This document shows positions 43,462 to 54,644 of a stretch of DNA of 64,000 nt, piece after piece. This DNA comes from Chaetoderma sp. LZ-2023a (Eukaryota; Mollusca; Caudofoveata; Chaetodermatida; Chaetodermatidae): the NCBI GenBank assembly GCA_034401795.1, contig CM067374.1:129586901-129650900 (forward strand), written 5' to 3'. Below the pieces are notes generated by a model. It ran no database searches and was not told where the DNA came from. It saw only the letters and a program-made list of their open reading frames with translations. Within the stretch, counting starts at the first letter, position 1. The number at the start of each line of letters is the position of its first letter. Both the position numbers and the translations under genes were made by a program.

Positions 43462-43650
43462 CTTTACTTTCATCCTTCTTGTCATCTTTTTTATCATCAA
43501 TCTTTTCCTCCTCCTTATTTTCTATATCACTGAGACGTTGACGACGTAATGACGATGACCTCGTTACTATAGCACTATTTGGTATGGACGATTCGCTGCT
43601 ACTGGTATCGACTGTGTCTAATGAATTTCGCAGGCCGGGTGTATACAAGG
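43462..43650 (-). CDS. Internal exon 2, Ser-rich then Lys/Asp/Glu-rich
   Basis: The acceptor reads TGTGTTCAG and the donor AAAG followed by GTAATT. The exon carries two bases completing an alanine codon, 62 full codons, and one base left over. The protein begins LYTPGLRNSLDTVD, passes through RSSSLRRQRLSDIEN, and ends in an acidic/basic run (KEEEKIDDKKDDKKDESK). Such an RxxS-rich patch followed by alternating Lys and Asp/Glu is typical of the disordered middle of cytoskeletal regulators. The human MYPT1 middle region also has an RRLAS..DIEEKEN patch, a weak resemblance. The single 3' base G joins with AA of the 41.3 kb exon to give Glu, so the reading frame stays open. Confidence 0.78.
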
Positions 43651-43857
43651 CTGAACACAGCAAGGCAAACAAAATTCAAAACAAGGTCGGTAGGTGTATG
43701 CAACAAGGAAACACTCAAAATTGCAAATTAAAATTGTTATCAATATATGTAACACCACACACATAAATAATTAGCATTCTATATCGGACATAGTTTTCGT
43801 ATTTTAGGAATCAAAAGGGGGCATAACTCCATCCAAGAAAAATTCTGACTTAAGCCT

Positions 43858-44088
43858 TTAACCCTCAAATTTGTTCAAGAAAATTAAAAATTTCTCATGG
43901 AAAATGTCCATTTACAAATCAAGTGTAGATTAGTTTTGAAAATTTATGCCTGGAATAACTAACTTGTTTATCGCGCCAGTTATTCCAGTGGTAAATTTTC
44001 AAAAATTGTCTTCTCTTGGTCTGCAAATGGACATTTCTCAAGACCACAGCAGAAGCCGTTTTTGGCTGATATGAGTGTTAAAGGGTTA
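43858..44088. mobile_element. Family A hairpin copy
   Basis: TTAACCCTCAAATTTG left; loop TTGTTTATCGCGCC; right TGTTAAAGGGTTA. Confidence 0.8.
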
Positions 44089-44464
44089 TTCTGTAACTTT
44101 TCAAAATAAAGCCATGTACCCGGTCCCACGGGACCCCCTGAAAATCTTGTATGATTTTTAAATATTAATTAATTCTATAGCTTCTTACACAAAAATACCC
44201 ACAAAATCTAGCATGGGATCTCCATATGTCATAGCTGTGAGTTCATGCTACTTTCTAATTTTAACTTGGATGAGAAAAACTCCAGCAAAACCTCAGATTT
44301 TCAGCTTGGGACCACCAGATTACAGTTTGGAACCCCGAGATTTCAGGGTGTGGCATCCCTGGGACCTCCAAAATTTAGATGCCATGTGAGACACTGGCAG
44401 GCAATAAAAAACTGTAATGCAAACTGGTCTCTGGTTGATTAACTGCAGACTACATTTTCAATGG
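44089..44464. other. Intron, no exon recognised
   Basis: CCCGGTCCCACGGGACC near 44120 is a GC-rich palindrome. TTTGGAACCCCGAGATTTCAG and GGGACCACCAG words look like simple local repeats. Confidence 0.35.
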
Positions 44465-44645
44465 GGTTTAACTCTGGATGTGCTAAATATTTTGAAAACA
44501 ATTTGATTGAATGTTGTTGGTGGTTAAGCCACCTACAATTTTCAATCAAATTGTTTTCAAAATATTCAGCAGGTCAAGTTGTTGCTGATAGAAATTATTG
44601 TTTGGTGGCTGGCAGCAGCCAGACAGTTAAAACGCTGGTTTTGAC
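44465..44645. mobile_element. Family F stem-loop copy
   Basis: CTAAATATTTTGAAAAC and GTTTTCAAAATATTCAGC arms around GTTGGTGGTTAAGCCACC; flank GGCAGCAGCCAGACAG. Confidence 0.7.
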
Positions 44646-44940
44646 ATTAAAATAATGAAAATATGAAAACCACTACATATGATTCAAATCTAAGAATTGT
44701 AGAGCAGTTTGACCAGCGAGGCCATTCCACCCCATACCCGACTACATGTACCTTCAAATCCATTTTATCACCTCCCTTTCTGAAATTCTGGGGGTCGGTC
44801 TCTGTTACCATTCCTTGATTTGATAATCAATAATTAACCAAAAATTAATTTGTTTAACATATAACTTTTTTCAAACCACAAAAGAATTCAAACACAGATG
44901 CATTAAAAACTCAAATGCGTTTATAATTTATACTTTCCCT
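44646..44940. other. No exon recognised
   Basis: AT-rich. Confidence 0.3.
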
Positions 44941-45160
44941 TTAACCGTCTGACTGCCGAGCTATGCAGACATATTCCAAGTGTTATATCTTTGGACCTGC
45001 TAAATATTTTGAAAACCATTTGACTGACAGTTGTTGGTGGCTAAGCCACCAACAACATTCAGTCAAATTGTTTTCAAAATATTCAGCAAGTCGTAGAGTT
45101 TTTTCTCATTGAAATTATTGTTTGTTGGTTTGCAGCAGACAGCTAAAACAGACAAAAATT
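44941..45160. mobile_element. Family F copy, TTAA on the left
   Basis: TTAACCGTCTGACTGCC left. Stem CTAAATATTTTGAAAACC, loop GTTGGTGGCTAAGCCACC fully paired; right flank GCAGCAGACAGC. Confidence 0.72.
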
Positions 45161-45239
45161 TAAAATACATGCGCGCATTTTCAAGCACAGCCTCTGCTGC
45201 CATAGTGCAGGATTCAGCATATAATTAAGCCTTATTGCA

Positions 45240-45467
45240 ATGATCTACAAATATTTATCTGGTTAAAAAAATATGCCCATTTGCAGACCAAGAAAACTAT
45301 TTTTGAAATTTTACCATTAGAATGAATGCCTCGATTACCGTTTAGCAAGCCAGTCATTCCAGTTTTTAACTTTTCAAAAATAATCTTCGCTTGGTCCTGC
45401 AAATGGACATTTGTCAAGATCACAGCAGACATCGTTTTTGGTACGCTTTGGTGTTAGACGGGTAACC
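45240..45467. mobile_element. Family A hairpin copy
   Basis: ATTTGCAGACCAAGAAAAC arm, loop CCTCGATTACCG with an added TTTAG, right end TGTTAGACGGGTAA. Confidence 0.72.
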
Positions 45468-45943
45468 TAACAGACAATACACATAATGAAACAAAATATA
45501 TTTATGTTACTGCCCAGTATAGATTCAAAACCATATCAATGGTCCTACAATGTAGATGATGTGGTATGATCCTAAATCTACGAATATATACATATACAAG
45601 ATGGACGACTGTATCCCGCGTGTCAAGCCCTTGATTTTTCACGCATGTGTAGCAGTGTCGCAAAATAAGAATTTCTTAAAATAATATACTCCTTGATAAA
45701 ACACATGTCTATTGAAAACTCCAACATTCTTCTAATTCTTGAAAAGGTATACATGTATAACAAATCTACAGTTTTATTGAGATATGATAAGCCCTTAAAT
45801 ATACATTGAAAACCATTAATATTTATCTGCACGCCGCATACCATTTGGATCGCTTTGTCTAGCCATCCTTTGCTTCGCATTATGGCTCGACAATAATATA
45901 TATATATATATGGCGTAGTTGACTCCACCCAATCCAGACTCAC
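45468..45943. other. Intron 3' of exon 45944-46043
   Basis: Contains an AT dinucleotide tract (TATATATATATATATGG) at about 45896-45911, 35 bases inside the intron. Confidence 0.45.
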
Positions 45944-46043
45944 CTGTTCTGGAATTAGAGTCAGAATCCAAGGAAGGAATACTGGAGGTACTATTGGACA
46001 GTTCTGGAATTCGAGATCTGCGTGTGGATGTCCGACTTTCGTC
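45944..46043 (-). CDS. Internal exon 1 of the chained gene, Ser/Arg-rich (possible MYPT/PPP1R12-like)
   Basis: Not detectable as a long ORF; found from splice signals. On the minus strand a pyrimidine-rich stretch ending TTTCAG precedes the exon, and it closes with ACAG followed by GTGAGT. It encodes 33 codons starting DESRTSTRRSRIPEL and continuing with Ser/Thr-rich sequence (STSSIPSLDSDS), plus one base, so it enters in phase 0 and leaves in phase 1. The next exon (43650-43462) begins with the two bases needed, giving an alanine codon at the junction. The RRSRIP stretch followed by serines suggests disordered, phosphorylated sequence. The 5' part of the gene lies beyond the window or in small exons I could not find. 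Family: unrecognised with certainty; see the 41.3 kb exon for the MYPT argument. Confidence 0.7.
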
Positions 46044-46129
46044 CTGAAACACAGGAAATATATCGCAAAATGGTTTTATTTGGAAAATTCATTCTCGAAG
46101 GTTAGACAAATGGCTCCTAGAATGAACAG

Positions 46130-46196
46130 TCTTAAGGTGGTCACTAAAGACAGGTGGTTATATAGTACAGTGGGTATCTTGCAGCAGTGAGACAGT
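46130..46196. repeat. Fragment of the 18.5 kb dispersed repeat
   Basis: GGTGGTCACTAAAGACAGGTGG. Confidence 0.4.
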
Positions 46197-46407
46197 TAAT
46201 CCTCAGACTTTTTCAAGAAAGTTTCTATTTCCTCAGAGAAAATATCCATTTGCAGACCAAGAGGTTATTTTTGAAAGTTTATCACTGCAATGACTGGCTC
46301 GATTATCGAGCCAGTCATTGCAGTAATAAATTTTCAAAAAATAGTTTTCTCTTGGTCTGAAAATGGGCATTTCTCAAGCGGACTGCAGAAACCATTTTTG
46401 GATAGGA
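46197..46407. mobile_element. Family A, right end cut off by family G sequence
   Basis: Left CAGTTAATCCTCAGAC, perfect loop GGCTCGATTATCGAGCC with TGCAATGACTGG paired to CAGTCATTGCA. It stops after ACCATTTTTGGATAGG. Confidence 0.8.
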
Positions 46408-48425
46408 TCCTTCCAACCAAATTTGGTTAAAATCCACCAAGCAATTTAGATGTTTTAAAGGATTTATAGATACATGTATATGGATTAAAGCGTTTTCAGA
46501 AAATCTAAGATGGCCACCAAAACAAGAGGCCCAAGGAGCCTGTATCGCTCAAGTGGAACATAGGCGTTCTAACTGAAAAGGCCATCGCCTATAAGTAGAA
46601 TCAAAAGGTTTTGGTGAGAATTGCAAGAACTAGGTCATCCAAGATGGCTGTCAACCAAATCATCCCATCAGGTTCTCTTGAACAAATTTGGTTGATTGGT
46701 TCAACTCTTTCTCTAGGTGAAGTTTCCCTGAGTTTCACATCAGTCCGTCAAGCGGTTTCGGAGATTTTTAAAGACATTTCTAAAAGTCTGGCAAAATCCA
46801 AGATGGCTGCCGACCATTTACCGTCTTCATTTGAATAAACATGTATATCCCTATGCCTATGCCCTAAGGATGTTTCCTGCTAAATACAATTGAAATCGGG
46901 CCAGTGATTCTCGAGAAAACATTTTAAATTTCCTATTGCTTTAGTATGGGCCTTTTTGGCGGAAAAATGATCCAAGGTCCAACAGGTTCCAAGATGGCAA
47001 ATAACTGGTCTTTAGTCCCTAATTATATCTCGCAAATTTGTCCCGATCTCTTCACTTGTTCTGAAGAAGTCGCTTTGGCAAAAACTAGTTCATCCAAGAT
47101 GGCCACTGAACTATTTGGCCAATCAAGTCCTCTTCAACAAACTTGGTTCAGCTCCTGCAATAGATGATATTTCCTGAGTTTTGAATCGATCCCCCAAGCA
47201 GTTTCTGCATTTAGACATTTCTAAAAATCAACCAAAATCCAAGATGCCCGCTGGCCAAATGGCTTTGTTTCGACAAACTTGGATATCCATGCTCTAAGGA
47301 TGCTTCCTGGCTAAAAATTAACCAATCGCAATTCTGAAGCCTCCCACGATAAGATCGTTTCACCCAAGTTTTGCTGAAATCAGGATATTGATATGATTGA
47401 CAAAGAAGGAGTAGAGTTTGAAATCCTTCCAGAAATTTCGGAAAAACCAAAAAGGTGGCGAAAAATATTGTCCAATAAAAATTTGTGATATAAGTTCTAG
47501 ATCCTACTACTGCAGGATTCTTCCAGCCAAACTTGATTAAAATCCACTGAGGGATTAAGCAGGGTGGTGTTTTAACAATTTCCAGTAAATTTTGAATAAA
47601 ATCTAAGGTTTTACCCAAAAAAATTGCCCAAGCACAATTCTGAATAGAAGTTCGGGAGCCTGCCATAATAGGGTACTTCTAGCTATATTTGGTTGAATAG
47701 AAATCTTTCTAGCAGCTAAGGAGGAGAAGGGTTTTGACAATTTCCAGGAAATCTTTCATAAAATCTAAGATCTTCACACCAAAAAATCGACCTGTCAAAA
47801 TTCTGAATTAAATTATAGAGCCTATCACCATAGGATCTGTCGAGCCAAATTTGGTTAAAATCCACCAAGCGGCGGTTAAGGGGGAGATGCATTTTGACAA
47901 TTTCTGGTATATTCTTCATAAAATCTAAGCTTGAAATCTGTCAAGCAGTTAAACTTCAAAAGAGAATCTTTTGACAATTTGCTGCAAATTTTTCATTAAA
48001 AATGATCGCCGCTTAATAATTTGGTCAATTAAGTTGTTTCAAACAAACTTGATTGAGCTTTTGCTCTCTATGATATTTCATGGGTTTTCAATCAATCCTC
48101 CAGGGGATTTCAGAGATTTTTAAAGACATTTCTAAAAATCAGCCAAAATCCAAGATGGCCGGTTTCCTTCGAACAAACTTGGATCTATGCCTTAAGGACC
48201 CTTCTTGTCAAAGACAATTGAAATCGGCTCCGTGGTTCTTGAGAAGTCGGTGGAGCTATCATACGGAGATCAAAACGTCTTTATAACGACGTGGACCATG
48301 TGACCTTTTAAGGCCACAAACGCGTCTTATGTGACACAATGTTGACAGATGGATGGATGGATGACAGACAGACAGTTGCCATGGCACAAGCTCACTTGGC
48401 CTGGCCATTCTGGTCAGGTGGACTA
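46405..48425 (+). mobile_element. Family G block, two elements
   Basis: A partial unit (CTTCCAACCAAATTTGG...TGGCCACC) leads into a new start AACAAGAGGCCCAAGG at 46520. Mixed subtypes follow, and the block ends ATGGCACAAGCTCACTTGG and GTCAGGTGGACTATAA. Confidence 0.8.
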
Positions 48426-48990
48426 TAAGTTGATGAATCCAAATTCTGGTGCCTACCACCATATGATCATTCCAGTCAAATTCTGGTGCCTACCACCATA
48501 TGATCCTTCCAGTCAAATTCTGGTGCCTACCACCATATGATCATTCCAGTCAAATTCTGGTGCCTACCACCATATGATCATTCCAGTCAAATTCTGGTGC
48601 CTACCACAATATGATCATTCCAGTCAAATTCTGGTGCCTACCACCATATGACCATTCCAGTCAAATTCTGGTGCCTACCACCATATGATCATTCCAGTCA
48701 AATTCTGGTGCCTACCACCATATGACCATTCCAGTCAAATTCTGGTGCCTACCACCATGTGATCATTCCAGTCAAATTCTGGTGCCTACCACCATATGAT
48801 CCTTCCAGGCAAATTCTGGTGCCTACCACCATATGATCATTCCAGTCAAATTCTGGTGCCTACCACCATATGATCATTCCAGTCAAATTTAGCGGAAATT
48901 TGTCAAAGCATTAAGGAGATGCGATTTGATGGAAGGACAGATGACGGACAAACTACAGATGGCCGCCATGACATAAGCTAAGCTAATAAA
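48426..48990 (+). mobile_element. Family G remnant around a minisatellite
   Basis: Last bases carry GGACAGATGACGGAC, GGCCGCCATGACATAAG and CTAAGCTAATAAA, the family 3' end. Confidence 0.7.
48440..48883 (+). repeat. 37 bp minisatellite, 12 copies
   Basis: Unit starts CAAATTCTGGTGCC and ends ATGATCATTCCAGT. Exactly 444 bp of in-register copies, few substitutions (TGACC, TGATCCTT, CACAATATG, ATGTG). No unique spacers between units. Confidence 0.95.
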
Positions 48991-49037
48991 TATACTACAT
49001 GTATGCACGTACTAAATAAAATCACATGATTCACCAT

Positions 49038-49396
<359 letters not shown>

Positions 49397-49466
49397 GGTG
49401 GGGGGAACAGGGGCTGGTTTTGCAGATAGGAAACTGAATGAAACTCATTCTGTATTAATTGTACTA

Positions 49467-49650
49467 TTAACCCTTTCACTGACAAATCCCTGAAAAAATA
49501 AATTCTTTATGCTATAAAACTCATTCTGTTTAATATTTTGAAATTAATTTGACTGGAAGCCGTAGCTGCCTACACAAAATATTCAACAGTTTTCTTGCAT
49601 GTTCGTCTTGAAAATTAGAGATGGGGAATTAATCATTCAAAGGATTAGAC
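49467..49650. mobile_element. Family B copy, return stem shortened
   Basis: TTAACCCTTTCACTG left, GTTTAATATTTTGAAATT, loop GGAAGCCGTAGCTGCC, right flank CATTCAAAGGATTAG. Confidence 0.75.
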
Positions 49651-49940
49651 CGATGGTACCTATATACCCCAAAGCAAATTGTACATGCTCCTGATAGCAT
49701 AGCTACCTAGAGTATACTAGTACCAATACATGCTCTCCTTACACAATAACACCATAACATTCCATTGTAATAAATCTTCACCAGTTCCTGGCAGGCTCCC
49801 AGAATCTCTGACAGCTAGGTATGTAGCTCACACTACCAGGGAGTCTTCCATCTATTCTCCTCCGCACCTCTATCTAATCCCACTCATACCTGTCTTATCA
49901 GGCCACCTTGATGGATCACAATGGAATGGTTATGAACCCA
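49651..49940. other. No gene seen
   Basis: Single-copy-looking; the 74-residue plus-strand frame lacks recognisable features. Confidence 0.35.
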
Positions 49941-50162
49941 TTAACACTCATTAGCCAAAAATGACTTCTACAGTGGTCTTGAGAAATGTCAATTTGCATA
50001 CCAAGAGAAGAGTATTTTTGAAAATTTACAACTGGAATGACTGGCTCGATTACTGAGCCAGTCATTCCAGTGGTAAATTTCCAAAAATACTGTTCTCTTG
50101 GTCAGCAAATAGATATTTTGTTTGAGAAAATTGAAATTTTCATTTTGAGCATTAAAGTGTTA
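49941..50162. mobile_element. Family A hairpin copy
   Basis: TTAACACTCATTAGCC left (CCCTTT lost), loop GGCTCGATTACTGAGCC, right CATTAAAGTGTTA. Confidence 0.8.
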
Positions 50163-50204
50163 GAGATAATGTCATTAGGTGACCGCCTGAAACACGCACC
50201 TGAG

Positions 50205-50412
50205 ACACATTTCTAGCCATGCCTCGCCTATTTCTATAGCTAGGCTCCACCCATTTTGTCTTATTCTGTAGAATCGATTTGGGTAACTAGAGATAGAGGT
50301 AGGCTGTTGAATAATTTTGAAACTAATTTGCCCGTTTCGTAATGGCCTGTATATGTCATTTTGATTGTGATGTCAGCCAACAAGTGATGTATTTTAATTA
50401 TGATGTCAGGTG
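50205..50412 (+). mobile_element. Family C, degraded
   Basis: GCCATGCCTCGCC, TAGGCTCCACCCA, GTTGAATAATTTTGAAAC and TGATTGTGATGTCA; most of the stem-loop is gone. Confidence 0.65.
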
Positions 50413-50725
50413 ACCATACCACCCCCACCACCAATCACCACAACCACACCCCCAACCGCCTCGCAAGATGATTGTTCGTTCAGGCGGGCGGTCCCAGTAC
50501 ACAGTTGGTCTCTTGGTTAGTTTAATTCCTACTACTACATACTACAATGTTGAGAGCCCACTGCCATTGGCTAAAGAGAAGAGAGAAGCTGATTCACTGT
50601 AAATCTTCAAAAATCTGTGCGCGTAAAAAACAAGTATTGTCCTGTAAGTCTGCTCTGTTAAATCAACATTAGAAAAGTTACGTGAAATTTTTTTTCCACT
50701 CTAAATCACTGCATGATGAAGTAAT
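50413..50725. other. No gene seen
   Basis: A CACCCCCACCACC patch near 50418-50460; otherwise unremarkable. Confidence 0.4.
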
Positions 50726-51132
50726 TCACCTTTAAAGAGTATCCATCCATGATCTGACCTCGTATGATGTCATAATCAGCTCAGCGCGTGTAGATGATGT
50801 CACAATCTTTACGTCACAAAGGGTTCCACATAGACCGTCACTAAATCTCAAACAGTCCGACACGTTGTATGAATTGTATGTCTTTGTAATTCCTTGCTAT
50901 TTAATAAACATGCTGTTGAATATTTTGAAATTAATTTGACTGGGCGCTGTTGCTGCCTTAGGTAGCAACAGCACCCAGTCAAATTAGTTTCAAAATATTC
51001 AACAGCTTACCTGTGTAGTTTTTTGGAAATTGATAGTCAGGGTGTTCAGGGATCGATCAATCCCAACACGAGCGAGGTGTGGGTGGAGCTTAGCTAGAGA
51101 TGGGCGGGGCAGAGCTAAAACTGGAAAGGTCC
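50726..51132 (-). mobile_element. Family C copy, complete
   Basis: CACCTTTAAAGAGTATCC start, stem GTTGAATATTTTGAAATT with loop GTTGCTGCCTTAGGTAGC, GATCGATCAATCCC, end GGAAAGGTCC. Confidence 0.92.
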
Positions 51133-51760
51133 TAAATATGGGGGAGGGGCATGGATAGTGAATTTGATGCGATTAAAACCATGTTTTATTCCCAAAAAAT
51201 AAAAAAATTTAAAACTAATTTTTTACAACTGTTATCAATAAAGTAAAACATCAAATATTTTAAAAATTTATATTAAAATACAGTTTTAGTGACTCATCAT
51301 CTTTTTCAGTTAATGAATAAGGAACTTTTGTATTGTATATATATATATCCTCCTAAAACACCTACATTTATGTACAAATTATATTCTAAAATACGGTTTC
51401 AAATTAATGTTCATGTATAAATTTATCTATAACTAAATACCTGCCGCACAAAAAACTACAATTTACCCTATTTACAGTACGAAACTGTGTATATATAATA
51501 AGAATGTTTACAGTCTGTGCAACATATGTTGGGTCTTAATCGCAACATAAACACATGTCCAGGATAAAGGCATCATAACTTGGTTAATGTGTTCCATCTG
51601 CAGCTCTCCTTATTAGGCTGGCCAACTACTGAGTGAGTGGCAGATTCCCACAGATCTTAGTTTACTGGTTACAACATCCATCATCTCCCCACCATCACCA
51701 TCACCACCATACACACATACGTTTGCAAAAAATATTACACTATCACTACTCCTTGAAGCC
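51133..51760. other. No gene seen
   Basis: AT-rich, with TATATATATAT near 51340 and CACCATCACC near 51690. Confidence 0.35.
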
Positions 51761-51769
51761 AATAAAAAG

Positions 51770-51850
51770 AATTTCAAAATAATCGTACATTAAAACTGTT
51801 GAAGATCTGCAACAGCTTTCAGTCACATTTGTTTCAAAATATTCTGCACC
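51770..51850. mobile_element. Family B, return arm fragment
   Basis: CTGCAACAGCTTTCAGTCAC and GTTTCAAAATATTCTGC. Confidence 0.45.
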
Positions 51851-52169
51851 ATACTTCATATAATATCCAATAATATATAAATCTAATAAATAATCACTGT
51901 ATTTAAGTTTAAATGGCGAAGGCTCAGGATTCTGATAATTAATCATTAAAATCGGGATTGAAAATAATTTAATTGAAAATTATTCAAAAGGATTAATAGT
52001 TTTTAAAATAGCCTTATTGAAGAAAGCTTTCTGTGAATTCAGAGACAGAATGAAAAGTGATAATTAGTAATACTGTAGGACCTGCTGAATATTGTGAAAC
52101 AAGGGAAGCTACTCCTGAAATATTTTCCTTAAAACATTGTACCCTCCCTTGAGTTGTACATACAGAGCA
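51851..52169. other. No gene seen
   Basis: AT-rich; CTGCTGAATATTGTGAAAC near 52082 may be another eroded stem arm. Confidence 0.3.
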
Positions 52170-52300
52170 AATTTTGTGGACGTGCATTCGATTCTTTGGC
52201 CATAACAAGACCCTTGTATAATTTTCAGAAAATCCAAGATAGACCAACCCAGATTCTCATTTCACATTTTGAAGCCTACCATCATGGATTTCAGCACAAA
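52170..52300 (+). mobile_element. Family G fragment
   Basis: TTTTCAGAAAATCCAAGATAG, ACCAACCCAGATTCTC and GAAGCCTACCATCATGG. Confidence 0.5.
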
Positions 52301-52309
52301 GCTATTTCC

Positions 52310-52815
52310 CCATCTTTAGATTTAAATAAAATAAAATTTAATTACATCATATAAAAGAACAACAAAGACGCATACCCACCAAGCTGTCGTGCTTCTATAT
52401 TTTATTCCTCCGTTATTTATTTTTTTTAAACAAATTTTCGAAACATAAGTAAATTTTTCATAACTTCAAATATCTAACCAGTTTTGATTTTGATTTTGTG
52501 TAACCGTGATCTATATTTCCCCATCGAAATCTCCAAAACATGCAGGATAGCCAGGGATTTCCAATACACTCCTTGTCTCTCAATCTGAAACACCCCACCA
52601 TAGTCGCCATATCAGAAAAAAGTGGAGCCCAAAAATGCCCAATTCCAGTTGACAAAACTTCGCCTCTGATGAGTTCCACTCAAGGAACGAAACGCCATGA
52701 AGTCTGAATCAAAAACAGTGATGGCTACATATGATCATTACCCACACAAATAGCCACGAAACTCTCCTCCAAAGGATCACTCTCTCTACGATCTTGACCT
52801 ACAGAAACCATTAGA
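52310..52815. other. No gene seen
   Basis: Contains the word GATTTTGATTTTG; minus-strand frames here lack recognisable domains. Confidence 0.3.
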
Positions 52816-52837
52816 AATTTGTCACCAAAATGACCTA

Positions 52838-53165
52838 GAACCGTTAAAAAACTTAAACCACCAAAAAGTTTTCAAAAAAACACCAAAAACGGACACAACC
52901 GGTAAAACTTCCACAACCGTTAAAAATGACCACAACCGCCAAAAATGGCCCAACCGCCAAATATGGCAGAACCGCCAAAAACCAACAACTGGTAAAAAAT
53001 ACACAACCGCCAAAATACGGACACAACCGCCAAAAAGGCTTACCCGGTAAAAAGTCATAACCGGTAAACTTGACCCCAACTGGCAAAATACAGGTCAACC
53101 TATAAAAATTGTTGGACCACACCGCCAACCATCCAAAAATGTCAAATGCCAAAACCGGCAATCTG
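52838..53165 (+). repeat. Degenerate AACCGCCAAAA tandem array
   Basis: AACCGCCAAAA, AACCGGTAAAA or AACCGTTAAAA recurs about every 18-24 bp at least 13 times. The 121-residue minus-strand frame is its translation. Confidence 0.8.
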
Positions 53166-53253
53166 GTTTTTCTCTGTCCATATATGGTCAAGTTCGACCC
53201 AATCCACAGGCTCGCCAAGAAAGTGTATAAAACGGACGAAAATTTCAGTCCAG

Positions 53254-53306
53254 ATCATTCAGACTTTTGGTCTCACATCGCGAGCAAGCGTCAGGCTAAA
53301 TACCTT
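53254..53306 (-). repeat. Copy of the sequence at the right edge of the window
   Basis: ATCATTCAGACTTTTGGTCT and CTCACAT are identical to the reverse complement of 63975-64000; AAGCGTCAGGCTAAA and ACCT also match. Confidence 0.8.
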
Positions 53307-53314
53307 CTAGTAGC

Positions 53315-54644
53315 TCATATTACTGACTACAATGTTATTTACTTCCTACCAAATAAAATTGAAATCGGCCCAGTAGTTGTAGAAGACATTTTAAATTTCG
53401 CATTGCTTTAGTATGAGAGCTTTTGACAGGAAAATGATCCAAGATAGCCGCCAAATCGCTTATCCAACAGTTTCAAAAATTGCAAATTTGAGATCAGAAT
53501 ACCCAAAAGCACATATAAAACCAATTTCAGCCTCAAAATTCATCAAATAAAAAAACCCAATATGGCCACCAAACACACTATGTTTTGATTGGCCCACGGT
53601 GGCCATGTTTTTTTGACGGATCAACATCCCTTGAACAAACTTTAATGGCCTTTAGTCCCTAACCATATCTGCCAAATTTCGGCCCGATCCCTTCAGTGGT
53701 TCTGGAGAAGTCGTTTTCGCTAAAACTAGGTCAATCAAGACGGCCACCAAACCATGGGACCAATCAGGTTCCCATGAACAAACTTTGTTCAGCTCTTGCC
53801 ATAGATCATATTTCATGGGGTTTGTTTCAATCCAGCAAGCGGCTAAAAATCGGTCAAAAATCAAGATGGCCACCAGTCAAATTGGCCGATAGGCTTCGTT
53901 TGAACAAACTTGAATCTCTACACGCTAAGGATGCTTCCTGCCAAATAAAATTGAAATCGGCCCAGTAGTTCTTGAGAAGACATTTTAAATTTCCCATTGC
54001 TTTAGTATGGGAGCTTTTGGTGGGAAGCTGATCCAAGATGGCTGCCAAACCGAAAAACATATATAAAACCAACTTCAGCCTCAAAGTCCATCAAATAAAA
54101 AAATCCAATATGGCCACCAAACATGCTGTATTTTGATTGGCCCACTGTGGCCATGTTTTTTGACAGATCAACTTCACTTGAACAAACTTTAATAGCCCTT
54201 AGTCCCTAATCATATCTGCCAAATTTCGGCCCAATCTCTTCAGCGGTTCTGGAGGTCGTTTTTGCTAAAACTAGGTCAACCAAAATGGCCGCCGAACCAT
54301 TTGACCAATCAAGTTCCCTTGAACAAACTTGGTTCAGCTCTTGCCCTAGATCATATTTCATGGTGTTTGCTTCAATCCACCAAGCTGTTTCGGAGAAGAT
54401 TTTTAAAGACATTTCCTAAAATCGGCCAAAATCCAAGATGGTCACCAGCCAAATTGTGCGATCAGCTTCGTTTGAACAAACTTGGATCCCTATGCCCTAA
54501 GAATACTTCCTGCCAAATATAATTGAAATTGGCTCAGTGGTTTTTGAGAAGTCGTTTAAAGAAAAAAGTTGACGGATGGATGGACTGATGGACACTGGAC
54601 AGACGGTCGCCATGGCATAAGCATTCTGGGCAGGTGAGCTAATA
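53315..54644 (+). mobile_element. Family G block, second subtype
   Basis: Two successive 600 bp stretches (ATTGAAATCGGCCCAGTAG, CCCATTGCTTTAGTATGG, CCAATATGGCCACCAAACA, GGTCAACCAAAATGG). The block ends GGTCGCCATGGCATAAGC and GGCAGGTGAGCTAATAA. Confidence 0.82.

Noticed and set aside
47211..47666. 151-residue minus-strand frame, and similar frames at 15495-16278 and 61099-62547
   Set aside because: Antisense translation of family G units; the same phrases (SFLKILEN-like) repeat with each unit, and frames break between copies.
48440..48883. CRISPR-like regular 37 bp repeat
   Set aside because: No unique spacers; contiguous copies, in a eukaryotic repeat context.
53109..53411. 100-residue plus-strand frame
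   Set aside because: Crosses from the AACCGCC array into repeat sequence; the composition changes midway.
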